In this document: one piece after another, positions 8,148 to 17,938 of the stretch
Layout: every line of letters starts with the position of its first letter
How positions within the stretch are numbered: position 1 is the first letter of the stretch
From: an uncultured Actinomycetes bacterium
Lineage (GTDB): Bacteria; Actinomycetota; Actinomycetes; Nanopelagicales; Nanopelagicaceae
Reading direction: 5' to 3'
DNA: 42,798 bases
NCBI GenBank assembly: GCA_903933585.1
Contig: CAIZKO010000057.1
Location: 1 to 42,798, forward strand
The notes under the pieces: model-generated
What the model was told of the DNA's origin: nothing
Seen by the model: the letters and a program-made list of their open reading frames with translations, nothing else
Database searches by the model: none
Program-made: the position numbers and the translations under genes

Positions 8148-8174
8148 AGAGCCCCGGTTATTAGCCGGGGCTCT
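8148..8174. terminator. Bidirectional terminator between collagen and permease genes
   Basis: A perfect 10-bp stem AGAGCCCCGG/CCGGGGCTCT with loop TTATTAG sits between the two convergent genes. T-rich sequence follows on the + strand (CTTTATT) and on the - strand (TTTGCTTTG), so it can end transcription from both sides. Confidence 0.9.
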
Positions 8175-8192
8175 CTTTATTGCTCGAACTAA

Positions 8193-9458
8193 TTACTCAG
8201 CAGGATTGCCGACCATCTTTGCCAGTCCGTTAAAGACTCTGTAGCCAACTACTGCCACGAGAGTTCCGTTCACGATTCCAGTGAAGGTGTAGTTGCCATG
8301 TGTCCATGACATATCTGAAACACCGATAATCAGCGTTGCGGCTACAACCATCAGGTTCTGGGTGATCCCGAAATTAACCTTGCTCTCGATCCAGATCTTG
8401 GCACCGAGGACAGCGATCATTCCGTAAAGCACGAGACCAACGCCGCCCAATACTCCAACAGGAGTAAGGCTTAGGATGGCGCCGAACTTAGGGCAGAGTG
8501 AAAGCAATACCGCTCCCAAGGCCGCGATCCAGTAGGCAGCAGTTGAGTAAATTCTGCTTGCTGCCATGGTGCCAATGTTTTCGGCATAGGTTGTTGTACC
8601 TGAACCGCCACCGATACCCGCAAGCGTGGTGGAGAGACCGTCAGCGAAGAGCGCCTTGCCGACTTGATCATCCAGGTTCTTTCCGGTCATAACAGAGACA
8701 GCCTTGATGTGACCGACGTTCTCGGCCATCAGAACCAAGACAACTGGAAGGAAGAGAACCATTGCGCTCATCTTGAATGATGGGCTTGTGAAGTGTGGCA
8801 TTGCGAGCCACTTGGCAGCGGTGACGCTGGCCATCTTCACATCGCCGTGCATGATTCCAAAGAGGTACCCGACGACGACTCCGCCAAAGATCGAGATACG
8901 ACTAAAGAATCCCTTGGTAACCGCGCCAATGAGCATGACGGCTAGCAGGGTGACGATGGCAACGAGTGGTTGCTGGCTGAAGTTATTCTTCGCGGCACCA
9001 GCCAAGTTGAGACCAATGATCATGACGATCGATCCAGTTACTACTGGAGGCAATAGCCAGTTGATCCAATTGATTCCAAAGTAGTTAACGATCAGGCCGA
9101 CAATGGCTAGCAATACGCCAGTTGCGACAACGCCGCCGAGAGCTTGCGCCATTCCGCCCTTTGAAACCGCCGCTGCGATTGGGGCAAGGAAGGCGAAGGA
9201 GGATCCCAGGTAGCTAGGGAGTTTGTTCCGCGTAATAAGGAGGAAGAGCATCGTTCCGACGCCGGAGAAGAAGAGGGTTGTCGTTGGAGGCAGATGGGTC
9301 AGAATCGGGACTAAGAAGGTGGCGCCGAACATGGCGACGATGTGCTGGACACCGATACCAATCGTGCGGGGCCAAGTGAGTCTTTCTTCGGGCTGGACTA
9401 CTTCGCCTGCGCGGATAGATTTTCCATCCCCATGCAAGGTCCAAGAGAAAAGCGACAT
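8193..9458 (-). CDS. Uracil/xanthine permease, NCS2 (UraA) family
   Basis: Membrane transporter that imports a nucleobase, most likely uracil, with protons. The 421 residues contain 12-14 hydrophobic segments. Family signatures seen: QHIVAMFGATFLVP in TM1, the substrate-binding glutamates in LMAENVGHIKAV and TTTYAENIGTM, and GGVGLVLYGMIAVLGAKIW near TM11. The ENVGH and ENIG pair favours the uracil branch over xanthine or urate carriers. The start is set by GAAGGGAA about 5-8 bases before the ATG on the - strand. It converges on the collagen operon and has no pyrimidine gene beside it. It could be under pyrimidine control, but no recognisable attenuator was found in the 5' region. Confidence 0.92.
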   Translation of the reverse strand: MSLFSWTLHGDGKSIRAGEVVQPEERLTWPRTIGIGVQHIVAMFGATFLVPILTHLPPTTTLFFSGVGTMLFLLITRNKLPSYLGSSFAFLAPIAAAVSKGGMAQALGGVVATGVLLAIVGLIVNYFGINWINWLLPPVVTGSIVMIIGLNLAGAAKNNFSQQPLVAIVTLLAVMLIGAVTKGFFSRISIFGGVVVGYLFGIMHGDVKMASVTAAKWLAMPHFTSPSFKMSAMVLFLPVVLVLMAENVGHIKAVSVMTGKNLDDQVGKALFADGLSTTLAGIGGGSGTTTYAENIGTMAASRIYSTAAYWIAALGAVLLSLCPKFGAILSLTPVGVLGGVGLVLYGMIAVLGAKIWIESKVNFGITQNLMVVAATLIIGVSDMSWTHGNYTFTGIVNGTLVAVVGYRVFNGLAKMVGNPAE

Positions 9459-9594
9459 CGGTATTCCCTTCGGTCTGTGTAGCCTTAGGGGGAAGCGTTA
9501 AAAGGATACGCGGGGTGCCTCTTCTCGCTGAGCGTTGCCTGTGTATGCGACACGCGGGAGGATTAATATTGAGCACACATCCGTGATGGATTCC

Positions 9595-9622
9595 TTGACC
9601 CACGACTTGGATATGGTATTTT
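9595..9622 (+). promoter_or_regulatory. Candidate promoter of an orphan + strand transcript
   Basis: TTGACC (9595-9600), 16 bases, then TATTTT (9617-9622). It lies within the 427-bp gap (9459-9885) between two divergent genes and points toward the terminator at 9689, with no gene between them. Transcription would start near 9629. Confidence 0.4.
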
Positions 9623-9628
9623 TTTACA

Positions 9629-9717
9629 AGTGAACCGGGGCGCAAACCCCGATCCACTGCTTACTGGTAGTAAGTGTGTTACGTATGGGGCTCGTCGTTA
9701 TCGCGGCGAGCCTTTTT
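9629..9717 (+). ncRNA. Candidate small RNA ending in an orphan terminator
   Basis: About 90 nt with three successive stem-loops. The first is CGGGG/CCCCG around CGCAAA, with outer pairing AGTG/CACT. The second is CTTAC/GTAAG around TGGTA. The third is the terminator stem at 9689-9712, followed by TTTTT. No open reading frame of note lies here on the + strand, and the preceding + strand gene ends 1.6 kb upstream behind two terminators. A terminator in this place needs its own transcript. I cannot assign it to a known RNA family; it lacks the C-rich loops of 6C RNA. The 9459-9594 part of the gap holds only the permease leader. Confidence 0.4.
9689..9717 (+). terminator. Orphan rho-independent terminator
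   Basis: Stem GGCTCGTCG (9689-9697) with CGGCGAGCC (9704-9712), one T-G wobble, loop TTATCG, tail TTTTT. It has the same loop and right arm as the nrdJ terminator. It follows no annotated + strand gene. Confidence 0.88.
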
Positions 9718-9767
9718 GAATTTCCCTTCTTCTCTCCTGACTGGATGTGACCAGCGCAGGGGAAGTG
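9689..9767 (+). repeat. Terminator-containing repeat, copy B
   Basis: A 79-bp element matching copy A (5421-5502) with four substitutions, a 4-base deletion in the pyrimidine run and one extra T. The same orientation makes A and B direct repeats enclosing 4.2 kb. The second hairpin is kept as CTGG/CCAG around ATGTGA. From 9768 to 9873 nothing recognisable was found. Confidence 0.75.
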
Positions 9768-9873
9768 CTCGAAAAGAAGGGGTGTAAGGCTTAGTAATCT
9801 AGGAATTCCACGCTCCTAAGTTGTGGCAATTGCTGTGAGGTGTGGACAGCCCAAGACTGTGAGCGCGCACCGC

Positions 9874-9879
9874 TAGGGT
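9874..9879 (+). promoter_or_regulatory. -10 element of a leaderless dinG transcript
   Basis: TAGGGT followed by exactly 6 bases and the ATG at 9886. Transcription would begin at or within a base of the start codon. No ribosome binding site is present, and no LexA-type palindrome was seen upstream. Confidence 0.6.
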
Positions 9880-9885
9880 TGGCGG

Positions 9886-11910
9886 ATGGCCAGCGCAAAG
9901 AACCAACAGATGAAGTTGGTCGGCGAAGCCTTAAGCGCCGCGATTGAGGCTATTGGCGGGGAGCCCCGCGAAGGTCAGATCCAGATGGCCGAAGCTGTGG
10001 CCAATGCCCTGACCGACCGCCACCACCTCTTGGTTCAAGCGGGTACTGGTACCGGCAAATCACTGGCTTATCTGGTGCCAGCCCTGGTGCACGGCAAGAA
10101 GGTCTTGGTCGCCACCGCAACCCTCGCATTACAGCGTCAATTGGTCGAGCGTGATCTGCCGAAGATTCAGCCGGCTTTAGAGAAAGTACTCAAGCGAAAT
10201 CTCACCTTCGCCGTTTATAAGGGCGTCGGTAATTACTTGTGCTTACAGAAGATGAATGGCGCAGAGCAAGATCCCGACGGCGATATGTTGATGGAGATCG
10301 GCGCTTTAGAAAAAGATCAGAAGCGGCTCAAAGCGTGGGCCGCGACTCCCGGTGTTTCAGGGGATCGCGATGATGCTCCGGATGTCGATCGTCGAGTCTG
10401 GTTCGCCAACTCGGTCTCGGGCCGCGAATGCATAGGTAAAGATGATTGCGCCTTTGGATCGCAATGCTTTGCGGTGGCAGCAAAGGCCAAGGCGCAGACC
10501 GCAGATGTCGTGGTCACCAATCACACGCTTCTTGCAATCGAGATCGTCGATAACCATGCGATTTTGCCAGAGCGCGACGCGGTGATTTTGGATGAAGCAC
10601 ACGAATTTATGGATCGCACGACACAAGCCGTGACCGAAGAGTTGACTGCGGCGCGCGTCGAGCGGGCCGCCGCTATGGCGACCAAACATATGCCGGGCAA
10701 GGCAGCGATAGCTTTTAAGAAAGCCGCTGATGATTTCGCCGAAGCGATTGCTGACTTCTCCGCTGATGTGCGCAACGATCCAAGCAAGGCAGGACGCTTG
10801 CCAGAACTACCTCCGCAGTTAGAAGCACCAATTCGCAAGGTCAAAGAATCATCTGCCGCTGTAGTTGCGTTAATTAACGCCGACGCTGACATTATCGATC
10901 CCGATTCCATGGCACAGCGCGCTCGCGTTAAAGGTGCTACAAATGAGATTCAGACTATTGCCTCTAAGATGTTGCGACCAGGTAAGCATCAAGTGATGTG
11001 GTTCGAACCCAACTTCTCCACCTTGTATTTGGCACCGCTAGAAGTATCAGATGTTCTGCGCCGCAATTTATTGACCGAGACTCCGGTAATTGCTACTTCG
11101 GCGACTCTCACCATCGGCAAATCATTTGATGCGATTGCAAAATCTATCGGCTTTGTTGTGGGCCAAGATATCGATGAAGAGAGCGATGAGGGCAAGGGAG
11201 CAATAGATCCAGCCAATGTGCAGATGCTGGATGTGGGTTCACCCTTTGATTTTGCTTCGCAGGGAATGCTCTACCTGCCGCGCCATTTGGCAGAACCTGG
11301 TCGCGATGGTCCAGCTAAAGATACGCTGACCGAACTCGGTGAATTGATCGAAGCCGCGGGTGGGCGCACCCTGGCGCTCTTCTCCTCTTGGCGCGGAGTT
11401 GAGATGGCCGATGAACACCTGCGCCGCGTTCTGGCAGAACTCAAGATTCCAATCATCACCCAGAAGCGGGGTGACTCTGTCGGACCACTCGTCGAGAAAT
11501 TTGCGAAAGATCCCCGCTCTATCTTGCTCGGCACAATCTCGCTCTGGCAGGGTATCGATGTACCAGGGCCGTCCTGCACCTTGGTAGCCATCGATCGCAT
11601 TCCATTCCCAAGGCCTGATGAACCAGTCATGAGCGCGCGCTCTGCCGAAGCCGATCAAGCAGGCGGAAGCGGATTCATGCAAGTTTCCTTGCCGCGTGCT
11701 GCCCTGATGTTGGCGCAGGGGACTGGTCGTTTGATTCGATCGATGGATGATCGCGGAGTCGTTGCGATCTTAGATACGCGCATTGTTACTAAGCGTTATG
11801 GGTCAATTCTGCTCAACTCGATGCCGCCTTTTTATCGCACCAGCGATGGAGCGGTCGTTAAAGAATCCCTCAAGCGTTTAGATAAGCAATTCTCCGAGCA
11901 GGGCTTGTAG
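9886..11910 (+). CDS. dinG: DinG/XPD-like ATP-dependent DNA helicase
   Basis: Superfamily 2 5'-3' helicase with an iron-sulfur cluster, acting on recombination or repair intermediates. In its 674 residues I see Walker A GTGTGKS (53-59), the Walker B DEAH box in VILDEAHEF, four Cys that fit the XPD-type FeS domain (NYLCLQ, RECIGKDDC, GSQC), motif V/VI sequences GTISLWQGIDVPG and AQGTGRLIRS. It has no exonuclease domain, unlike the Gram-positive fused DinG. The product resembles actinobacterial DinG-family proteins. Its last 33 bp overlap the 3' end of the convergent Nudix gene. The start matches a leaderless promoter at 9874. Confidence 0.93.
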   Translation: MASAKNQQMKLVGEALSAAIEAIGGEPREGQIQMAEAVANALTDRHHLLVQAGTGTGKSLAYLVPALVHGKKVLVATATLALQRQLVERDLPKIQPALEKVLKRNLTFAVYKGVGNYLCLQKMNGAEQDPDGDMLMEIGALEKDQKRLKAWAATPGVSGDRDDAPDVDRRVWFANSVSGRECIGKDDCAFGSQCFAVAAKAKAQTADVVVTNHTLLAIEIVDNHAILPERDAVILDEAHEFMDRTTQAVTEELTAARVERAAAMATKHMPGKAAIAFKKAADDFAEAIADFSADVRNDPSKAGRLPELPPQLEAPIRKVKESSAAVVALINADADIIDPDSMAQRARVKGATNEIQTIASKMLRPGKHQVMWFEPNFSTLYLAPLEVSDVLRRNLLTETPVIATSATLTIGKSFDAIAKSIGFVVGQDIDEESDEGKGAIDPANVQMLDVGSPFDFASQGMLYLPRHLAEPGRDGPAKDTLTELGELIEAAGGRTLALFSSWRGVEMADEHLRRVLAELKIPIITQKRGDSVGPLVEKFAKDPRSILLGTISLWQGIDVPGPSCTLVAIDRIPFPRPDEPVMSARSAEADQAGGSGFMQVSLPRAALMLAQGTGRLIRSMDDRGVVAILDTRIVTKRYGSILLNSMPPFYRTSDGAVVKESLKRLDKQFSEQGL

Positions 11911-12339
11911 ATCCGGCCAGTTGCGTGCGAAGGATGGGTGCAGATTCATCTTTGTGACTTCATCAAATGCCACCCAGCGAATCTCTTGCGATTCATCGTT
12001 CATCTCGTGCGCAATTAAGTCAACGCTGGCAAGCGCGATGATCGTGTCATAACGCCATTCACCATGATCATCGGTAAAGATATGAACCGGATCGATCAGG
12101 TCGGTATCGATTCCCAACTCTTCATGGGCTTCGCGTTTGGCACCTTCGAGAATTGTTTCGTGGCTATCTTTGGCGCCGCCGGGGATTCCCCAGGTGTCGC
12201 CGTTATGAACCCAAGGCGCACGGTGCTGCAGCAGAATCGTTCCTTCACGAACCAGCAATAGTCCGGCAGCTCCGTGCAGTCCCCAATGCTTGTGACCACA
12301 ACTGCATTGCATCCAGCCATCGCCATCGGTGTGCGCCAT
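11878..12339 (-). CDS. Nudix hydrolase
   Basis: A 153-residue pyrophosphohydrolase of nucleoside-diphosphate-linked substrates. The Nudix box is complete at residues 55-77 (G-x5-E-x7-REAHEELG-I), preceded by GDTWGIPGG. An N-terminal CSCGHKHWG stretch with two Cys and two His could bind zinc, as in some NudC-like or actinobacterial Nudix proteins, but is short. Substrate is unknown; candidates are oxidised dNTPs or NADH-like molecules. The 3' end overlaps dinG tail-to-tail by 33 bp, so antisense interference between the two transcripts is possible. No ribosome binding site or well-spaced -10 element was seen at the start. Confidence 0.88.
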   Translation of the reverse strand: MAHTDGDGWMQCSCGHKHWGLHGAAGLLLVREGTILLQHRAPWVHNGDTWGIPGGAKDSHETILEGAKREAHEELGIDTDLIDPVHIFTDDHGEWRYDTIIALASVDLIAHEMNDESQEIRWVAFDEVTKMNLHPSFARNWPDLQALLGELLI

Positions 12340-12422
12340 GTACCTAGCGTGGCACGACTTTCCACATTGTGCAGGTATCCACAGCCTGCTGACCGTTTAA
12401 GGTGAAGTGAATTTCACATCTT

Positions 12423-12428
12423 TAATGT
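12423..12428 (+). promoter_or_regulatory. -10 element of the PKD-protein gene
   Basis: TAATGT, 6 bases, then ATG at 12435. It selects this ATG over in-frame ATG codons at 12444 and 12459. Confidence 0.6.
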
Positions 12429-12434
12429 CGTGGA

Positions 12435-13145
12435 ATGATATTTATGGCGGGATTGTTGATGGCGGCACACTGCGCCGCTGGACCGTGCGTCCAGGTATAT
12501 ACCGACCCCACGACGCATCAGCTGATTATTCGGGCAGATCAGAACCGTCCGGGAAGCACCTGGCAGCCCCACCCAACCCCAAAGCGAACAAATAAACCCA
12601 GACCCCGACCGACGGTAAAACCGATTCCAAAGACGTGGATTCCCTACAAAGCAGTGCCCGTGGTGCATCGCACTTATAAGCCGCGAGTAAAGAAGAAATC
12701 GACGGTCGCCAAAGTTGTAACGACCGCACTCTCACTTTCCGATCAAATTACTCGGTTGCTTCCGGGGAGCACGATCTTGTACCAACCAGCAAAGGATGCA
12801 GTCACCGGGGTCCCCGTATATTTTTGGAGCGATACCAATCCGGTTTTCAAAGTGGCGGCTGCAATCTTGGGTGTTGGCGTCAATGTAACCATGAACCCAT
12901 CCTTTCTCTGGAACTTTGGAGATGGCACCACCTTTTCAACATCGAAAGCTGGGGGACCCTATCCTGACGCCACAATTACACATACTTATAAAAGCGCGGG
13001 GGTATACACCGTCAATTTGGCGATCTCGTGGGCAGGATCGTGGGCGGCGCAAGGCGCGGTCTTGCCGGTATTAGGTGGCGCAATTGTGCAGAACACATCC
13101 GCAACCATTCAAGTCTCTGCCGGCCCCACAGATTTCACACGGTGA
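12435..13145 (+). CDS. Probable exported PKD-domain protein
   Basis: A 236-residue protein not assignable to a named family. Residues 1-16 (MIFMAGLLMAAHCAAG) resemble a short signal sequence, though it lacks a basic N-region. Residues 40-90 are rich in Pro, Lys, Arg and Thr, a typical linker to or through the cell wall. Residues about 120-225 form a PKD-like beta-sandwich with the signature W159-N-F-G-D-G and the later HTYKSAGVYTVNL. PKD domains usually mediate extracellular binding. The gene stands alone between the Nudix and DUF4192 genes. The leaderless promoter fixes the start. Ligand and location (wall-bound or released) are unknown. Confidence 0.7.
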   Translation: MIFMAGLLMAAHCAAGPCVQVYTDPTTHQLIIRADQNRPGSTWQPHPTPKRTNKPRPRPTVKPIPKTWIPYKAVPVVHRTYKPRVKKKSTVAKVVTTALSLSDQITRLLPGSTILYQPAKDAVTGVPVYFWSDTNPVFKVAAAILGVGVNVTMNPSFLWNFGDGTTFSTSKAGGPYPDATITHTYKSAGVYTVNLAISWAGSWAAQGAVLPVLGGAIVQNTSATIQVSAGPTDFTR

Positions 13146-13208
13146 AGTTATGCACATCTCTCTTCTAGCGCTCCTCATAGTGTCTCTCTACCGCGCCATC
13201 TTTAAGCC

Positions 13209-14213
13209 ATGACACCACATACGACCACCGAACTCACTTCACCGCACGATCTCTTGGCCGCCGTTCCATTTATGGTCGGCTATCACCCGAAGGAATCACT
13301 TGTTGCAATGGCGCTGCGCGAACAGAAGGTGGTGATGGCGATGCGCATTGATTATCCAGATACTGAAGCAATGGAAGCGGTAAGCAAGACCATCGCTTCG
13401 CATCTGTTTCGAGAGCAGGCAAGTGAAGCGATTGTCGTTGGATATCTGCCCGATACTGCAAGTGCGGTTGATCCACTCGCCACGTTGCGTGAGGTAATCG
13501 CAGAGTGCGGTGTATCGGTAAAGGAATGTATCGAAGTTCGCGCCGGCCGCTTTCGCTCCACGCTCTGTGAAGATCATGATTGTTGCCCGCCGGAGGGCAC
13601 TCCTGTCCCACCTCTTTCAGATAGCAGGGTTACGGTCGAACAAGTCGCGGCTGGCAACCCACTGCCGTATCTCGATCTCGATGAGATGAAGCGCTCAATA
13701 GCAGCGCTTCCCCCTGATAAAGAACTCAATAAGGCAATTAAGAAAATTGCAGAGATTGATTATGACTCCGATGAAGTGATCATGTTTCAACGCGAAGGCG
13801 CGGATGCGATCAATGAATTGGCCGCCGAATTCAAGAGAGATGGAGTGAGTGAAAATAAGGCCTTGATTGCACTGGTCTTAGTCAGACTTCTTGATCTGCA
13901 AGTACGTGATTATGCGATGGGAATCGCGACCGAAGAGTCAATGGAATTACTCTGGGATATGTGGCGCTGGTTATTGCGGGTTGCGCCTCGCGGATATGTA
14001 GCACCGATAGCCGTGATCTTCGCCACCATCTCCTATGAGCGCGGTGATGGCGCTCTGGCGCAACGAGCGCTCGATCGCGCATTTGAGGATAGCCCCTCAT
14101 ATCAAATGGCCAAGCTCTTACGGCGTACCTTCGCCGCAGGCTGGCCACCATCAGCATTTACCCAGATGAGAGCAGACCTTCATCCCAAGATCTGCGCCGC
14201 GATATACGAATAA
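13209..14213 (+). CDS. DUF4192 family protein
   Basis: A 334-residue soluble protein with the actinobacterial DUF4192 pattern: N-terminal [24 protein letters not shown] (residues about 9-32), a middle region with [18 protein letters not shown] and a short [11 protein letters not shown] Cys cluster (about 119-128), and a helical C-terminus ending in [13 protein letters not shown]. The family is essentially confined to Actinomycetota and has no assigned function. CATCTT at 13197 lies 6 bases before the ATG and could be a degenerate -10 element for leaderless expression. It is likely a single-gene unit, since ald has its own promoter. Confidence 0.88.
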   Translation: MTPHTTTELTSPHDLLAAVPFMVGYHPKESLVAMALREQKVVMAMRIDYPDTEAMEAVSKTIASHLFREQASEAIVVGYLPDTASAVDPLATLREVIAECGVSVKECIEVRAGRFRSTLCEDHDCCPPEGTPVPPLSDSRVTVEQVAAGNPLPYLDLDEMKRSIAALPPDKELNKAIKKIAEIDYDSDEVIMFQREGADAINELAAEFKRDGVSENKALIALVLVRLLDLQVRDYAMGIATEESMELLWDMWRWLLRVAPRGYVAPIAVIFATISYERGDGALAQRALDRAFEDSPSYQMAKLLRRTFAAGWPPSAFTQMRADLHPKICAAIYE

Positions 14214-14231
14214 TCGCCTCTCATTCGGGAG

Positions 14232-14237
14232 TAACAT
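14232..14237 (+). promoter_or_regulatory. -10 element of ald
   Basis: TAACAT, 7 bases, then ATG at 14245. There is no ribosome binding site in the short gap after the DUF4192 gene. Confidence 0.55.
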
Positions 14238-14244
14238 CAAGACC

Positions 14245-15324
14245 ATGATTATTGGTGTTCCTAAAGAGATCAAAAATAATGAATCCCGCGTAGCACTTAC
14301 TCCCTCTGGGGCACATGCGCTCAGTGGTCAACACACGGTCCTGATCGAAAGCGGAGCCGGCGTTGGATCGGCAATTAGCGATGCCGATTATGTCGCCGCT
14401 GGTGCACAGATCGTTGCGACCGCCGATGAGGTCTGGCAGCGCGCGGAGATGATCATGAAGGTCAAAGAGCCGATCGCCGTGGAATATCCCAAGATGCGCA
14501 AAGGTCAGATTCTCTTCACTTATCTACACCTCGCTGCAGATCGCGAATTAACCGTTGCCCTGATGGAACAGGGCGTCACCGCTATCGCCTACGAGACCGT
14601 TGAAATTAATCGCCACTTGCCATTGCTCGCACCAATGTCAGAAGTCGCCGGTCGTATGTCGATTCAAGTCGGCGCCACTGCACTACAACGTCCCGAAGGC
14701 GGTCGCGGAGTTCTGCTTACTGGAGTTCCCGGAGTTCGTCCCGGCAAGGTTGTCATCTTGGGCGGGGGAGTTGTTGGAGTTGCAGCAGCGACCGTCGCAC
14801 ATGGCATGCATGCTGATGTCACGATCCTCGATCTCAATCTCGAACGCCTAGCCCAGATCGATCAGATCTTTGCCGGACAGGTTAAAACTTTGGCATCCTC
14901 TAAATACGAGATCGAACAACAATGCATGGCAGCGGATTTAGTAGTCGGCGCTGTCCTGGTCCCCGGAGCAAAGGCTCCCAAGCTCGTCACCAAAGATTTA
15001 GTTGCAAAGATGAAGCCGGGATCCGTGCTTGTCGATGTGGCAATCGATCAAGGTGGCTGCTTCGAAGGTTCTGTTGCGACGACGCACGCTGAGCCAACAT
15101 TCAAAGTCCACGATTCTTTGTATTACTGCGTCGCAAATATGCCAGGTGCGGTCCCAGCGACTTCGACCTACGCCCTTGCAAATGCCACAATCAAATATGC
15201 GGTGGCGATTGCAGATTTGGGCTGGGAAGTAGCGATTGCGCGCGATCCTGCGCTCGGTTCTGGCCTCAACGTGCACGACGGCAAGATCACTTATGCCGCT
15301 GTTGCTGCTGCTCACGGGCTCTAG
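14245..15324 (+). CDS. ald: Alanine dehydrogenase
   Basis: Reversible NAD+-dependent oxidative deamination of L-alanine to pyruvate and ammonium. The 359 residues follow the family from the start: [20 protein letters not shown], then MKVKEP with the substrate-binding Lys, TYLHLA with the catalytic His, and a Rossmann dinucleotide fold at [14 protein letters not shown] (about residues 168-181). The C-terminal part has VDVAIDQGG and the [18 protein letters not shown] signature. Length is slightly under the usual 370. It is followed immediately by the leucine leader peptide unit. In lean genomes this enzyme can serve either alanine catabolism or NADH recycling. Confidence 0.96.
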   Translation: MIIGVPKEIKNNESRVALTPSGAHALSGQHTVLIESGAGVGSAISDADYVAAGAQIVATADEVWQRAEMIMKVKEPIAVEYPKMRKGQILFTYLHLAADRELTVALMEQGVTAIAYETVEINRHLPLLAPMSEVAGRMSIQVGATALQRPEGGRGVLLTGVPGVRPGKVVILGGGVVGVAAATVAHGMHADVTILDLNLERLAQIDQIFAGQVKTLASSKYEIEQQCMAADLVVGAVLVPGAKAPKLVTKDLVAKMKPGSVLVDVAIDQGGCFEGSVATTHAEPTFKVHDSLYYCVANMPGAVPATSTYALANATIKYAVAIADLGWEVAIARDPALGSGLNVHDGKITYAAVAAAHGL

Positions 15325-15330
15325 TAACCT
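15325..15330 (+). promoter_or_regulatory. -10 element of the leuA leader transcript
   Basis: TAACCT, 6 bases, then ATG at 15337. The predicted transcript starts on the first codon of the leader peptide and overlaps the region just after the ald stop. Confidence 0.6.
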
Positions 15331-15336
15331 AGGGAC

Positions 15337-15384
15337 ATGAACATGCGCAGCCTCCTCCTTCGCTGCCGCAGCGGGGCCAACTAA
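15337..15384 (+). CDS. Leucine leader peptide of leuA
   Basis: A 15-codon frame encodes MNMRSLLLRCRSGAN and stops with TAA. It has three consecutive leucine codons (CTC CTC CTT, 15352-15360) and lies 76 bp upstream of leuA, followed by a terminator-like hairpin. Leucine attenuators ahead of leuA are an established regulatory type in actinobacteria. When charged tRNA-Leu is scarce, a ribosome stalled on the Leu run would change folding of the RNA and let transcription enter leuA. A small hairpin CGCTG/CAGCG (15361-15373) follows the Leu codons directly. The leader seems to be translated from its own first nucleotide. Confidence 0.75.
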   Translation: MNMRSLLLRCRSGAN

Positions 15385-15390
15385 CCGGTC

Positions 15391-15410
15391 ACCTCGCTCG
15401 CGGAGGTTTT
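15391..15410 (+). terminator. Attenuator hairpin before leuA
   Basis: Stem ACCTC (15391-15395) with GAGGT (15403-15407) around a GC-rich 7-base loop, then TTTTCTCTT. The GGAGG of the right arm (15402-15406) can instead pair with CCTCC (15351-15355) in the leucine codons, a simple mutually exclusive switch. The stem is short, so partial termination is expected. Confidence 0.6.
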
Positions 15411-15460
15411 CTCTTGCCGGTAAATGAGAAAACAACCCGCGAACCCCTAAGGAGCTTTAA

Positions 15461-17185
<1,725 letters not shown>

Positions 17186-17192
17186 TCCGCGA

Positions 17193-17198
17193 TACGGT
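17193..17198 (+). promoter_or_regulatory. -10 element of recO
   Basis: TACGGT, 6 bases, then ATG at 17205, all within the 19-bp gap after leuA. recO-uppS can therefore be expressed independently of leucine control. Confidence 0.6.
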
Positions 17199-17204
17199 GA
17201 CCCT

Positions 17205-17936
17205 ATGTCGGTCTACCGCGATCAAGCGATCGTTCTGCGCACCCAGAAGTTGGGGGAGGCCGACCGCATCATCACCCTCTTCACCCGGGAACACGGGCGG
17301 ATCCGCGCGGTTGCTAAAGGTGTGCGTCGCACCAAATCCAGATGGGGCGCTCGCTTAGAGCCGGCATCTCATGTCGATCTGCAGTTGTATTCCGGGCGCA
17401 CCTTCGAAACCGTTACGCAGGCAGTCAGCATTGAGAACTACGGAGATACCTTGGCTGTCGATTACCAGCGCTGGACCTGTGCCTCTGCAATCTTGGAAGC
17501 GGCCGAACGTTTTGTATCGCACGAACACGAACCTGCTTTGCAGCAGTACTTGCTATTAGTAGGTGCGCTCAAAGCGCTCGCTAACGAAACTTACGATGCA
17601 TCGCTGATTCTCGATGCCTTCTTACTGCGCTCGCTCGCTGTGGCGGGATACGCACCTTCGTTATCTAACTGCTCGCGCTGCGATGCGCCCGGGCCACATC
17701 GCTATTTCTCACTGGTCGGCGGTGGCAGCGTCTGCGACAACTGCAAACCGAGCGCCGCCCCGACACCGCACCCCGAAACACTCGTCCTGATGCAACAGCT
17801 ACTCAGCGGGGACTGGGATTTCGCCTCTGTCAGCGAACAGCGCTATCGCCGCGAAGCCTCGGGCCTGATCGCGGCCTACCTGCAATGGCACCTAGAACGT
17901 GGTCTACGGAGCCTGCCTTTAGTTGAGAGAATCTGA
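17205..17936 (+). CDS. recO: DNA repair protein RecO
   Basis: Mediator that loads RecA on single-stranded DNA in the RecFOR pathway. The 243 residues begin with the OB-fold ([39 protein letters not shown]), followed by a helical domain and a four-Cys zinc site (CSRCDAPG and VCDNC, around residues 162-184). That zinc site is present in many actinobacterial RecO proteins. uppS begins 2 bp after its stop, so the two form an operon, an arrangement common in this phylum. Confidence 0.94.
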   Translation: MSVYRDQAIVLRTQKLGEADRIITLFTREHGRIRAVAKGVRRTKSRWGARLEPASHVDLQLYSGRTFETVTQAVSIENYGDTLAVDYQRWTCASAILEAAERFVSHEHEPALQQYLLLVGALKALANETYDASLILDAFLLRSLAVAGYAPSLSNCSRCDAPGPHRYFSLVGGGSVCDNCKPSAAPTPHPETLVLMQQLLSGDWDFASVSEQRYRREASGLIAAYLQWHLERGLRSLPLVERI

Positions 17937-17938
17937 CG

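Noticed and set aside
9214-9657. 147-codon frame on the - strand over the permease start
   Set aside because: It overlaps the clear N-terminus of the permease in another frame and has an Arg/His/Pro-rich shadow composition.
9629-9717. 6C RNA identity for the candidate small RNA
   Set aside because: 6C RNAs have loops with runs of six or more C; the loops here are CGCAAA, TGGTA and TTATCG.
9768-9885. SOS (LexA) operator upstream of dinG
   Set aside because: No CGAAC-N4-GTTCG-type palindrome is present; only the leaderless -10 element was found.
12375-12383. DnaA box and possible origin
   Set aside because: GTATCCACA matches 8 of 9 positions of a DnaA box, but it is single, with no cluster, AT-rich unwinding region or dnaA/dnaN nearby.
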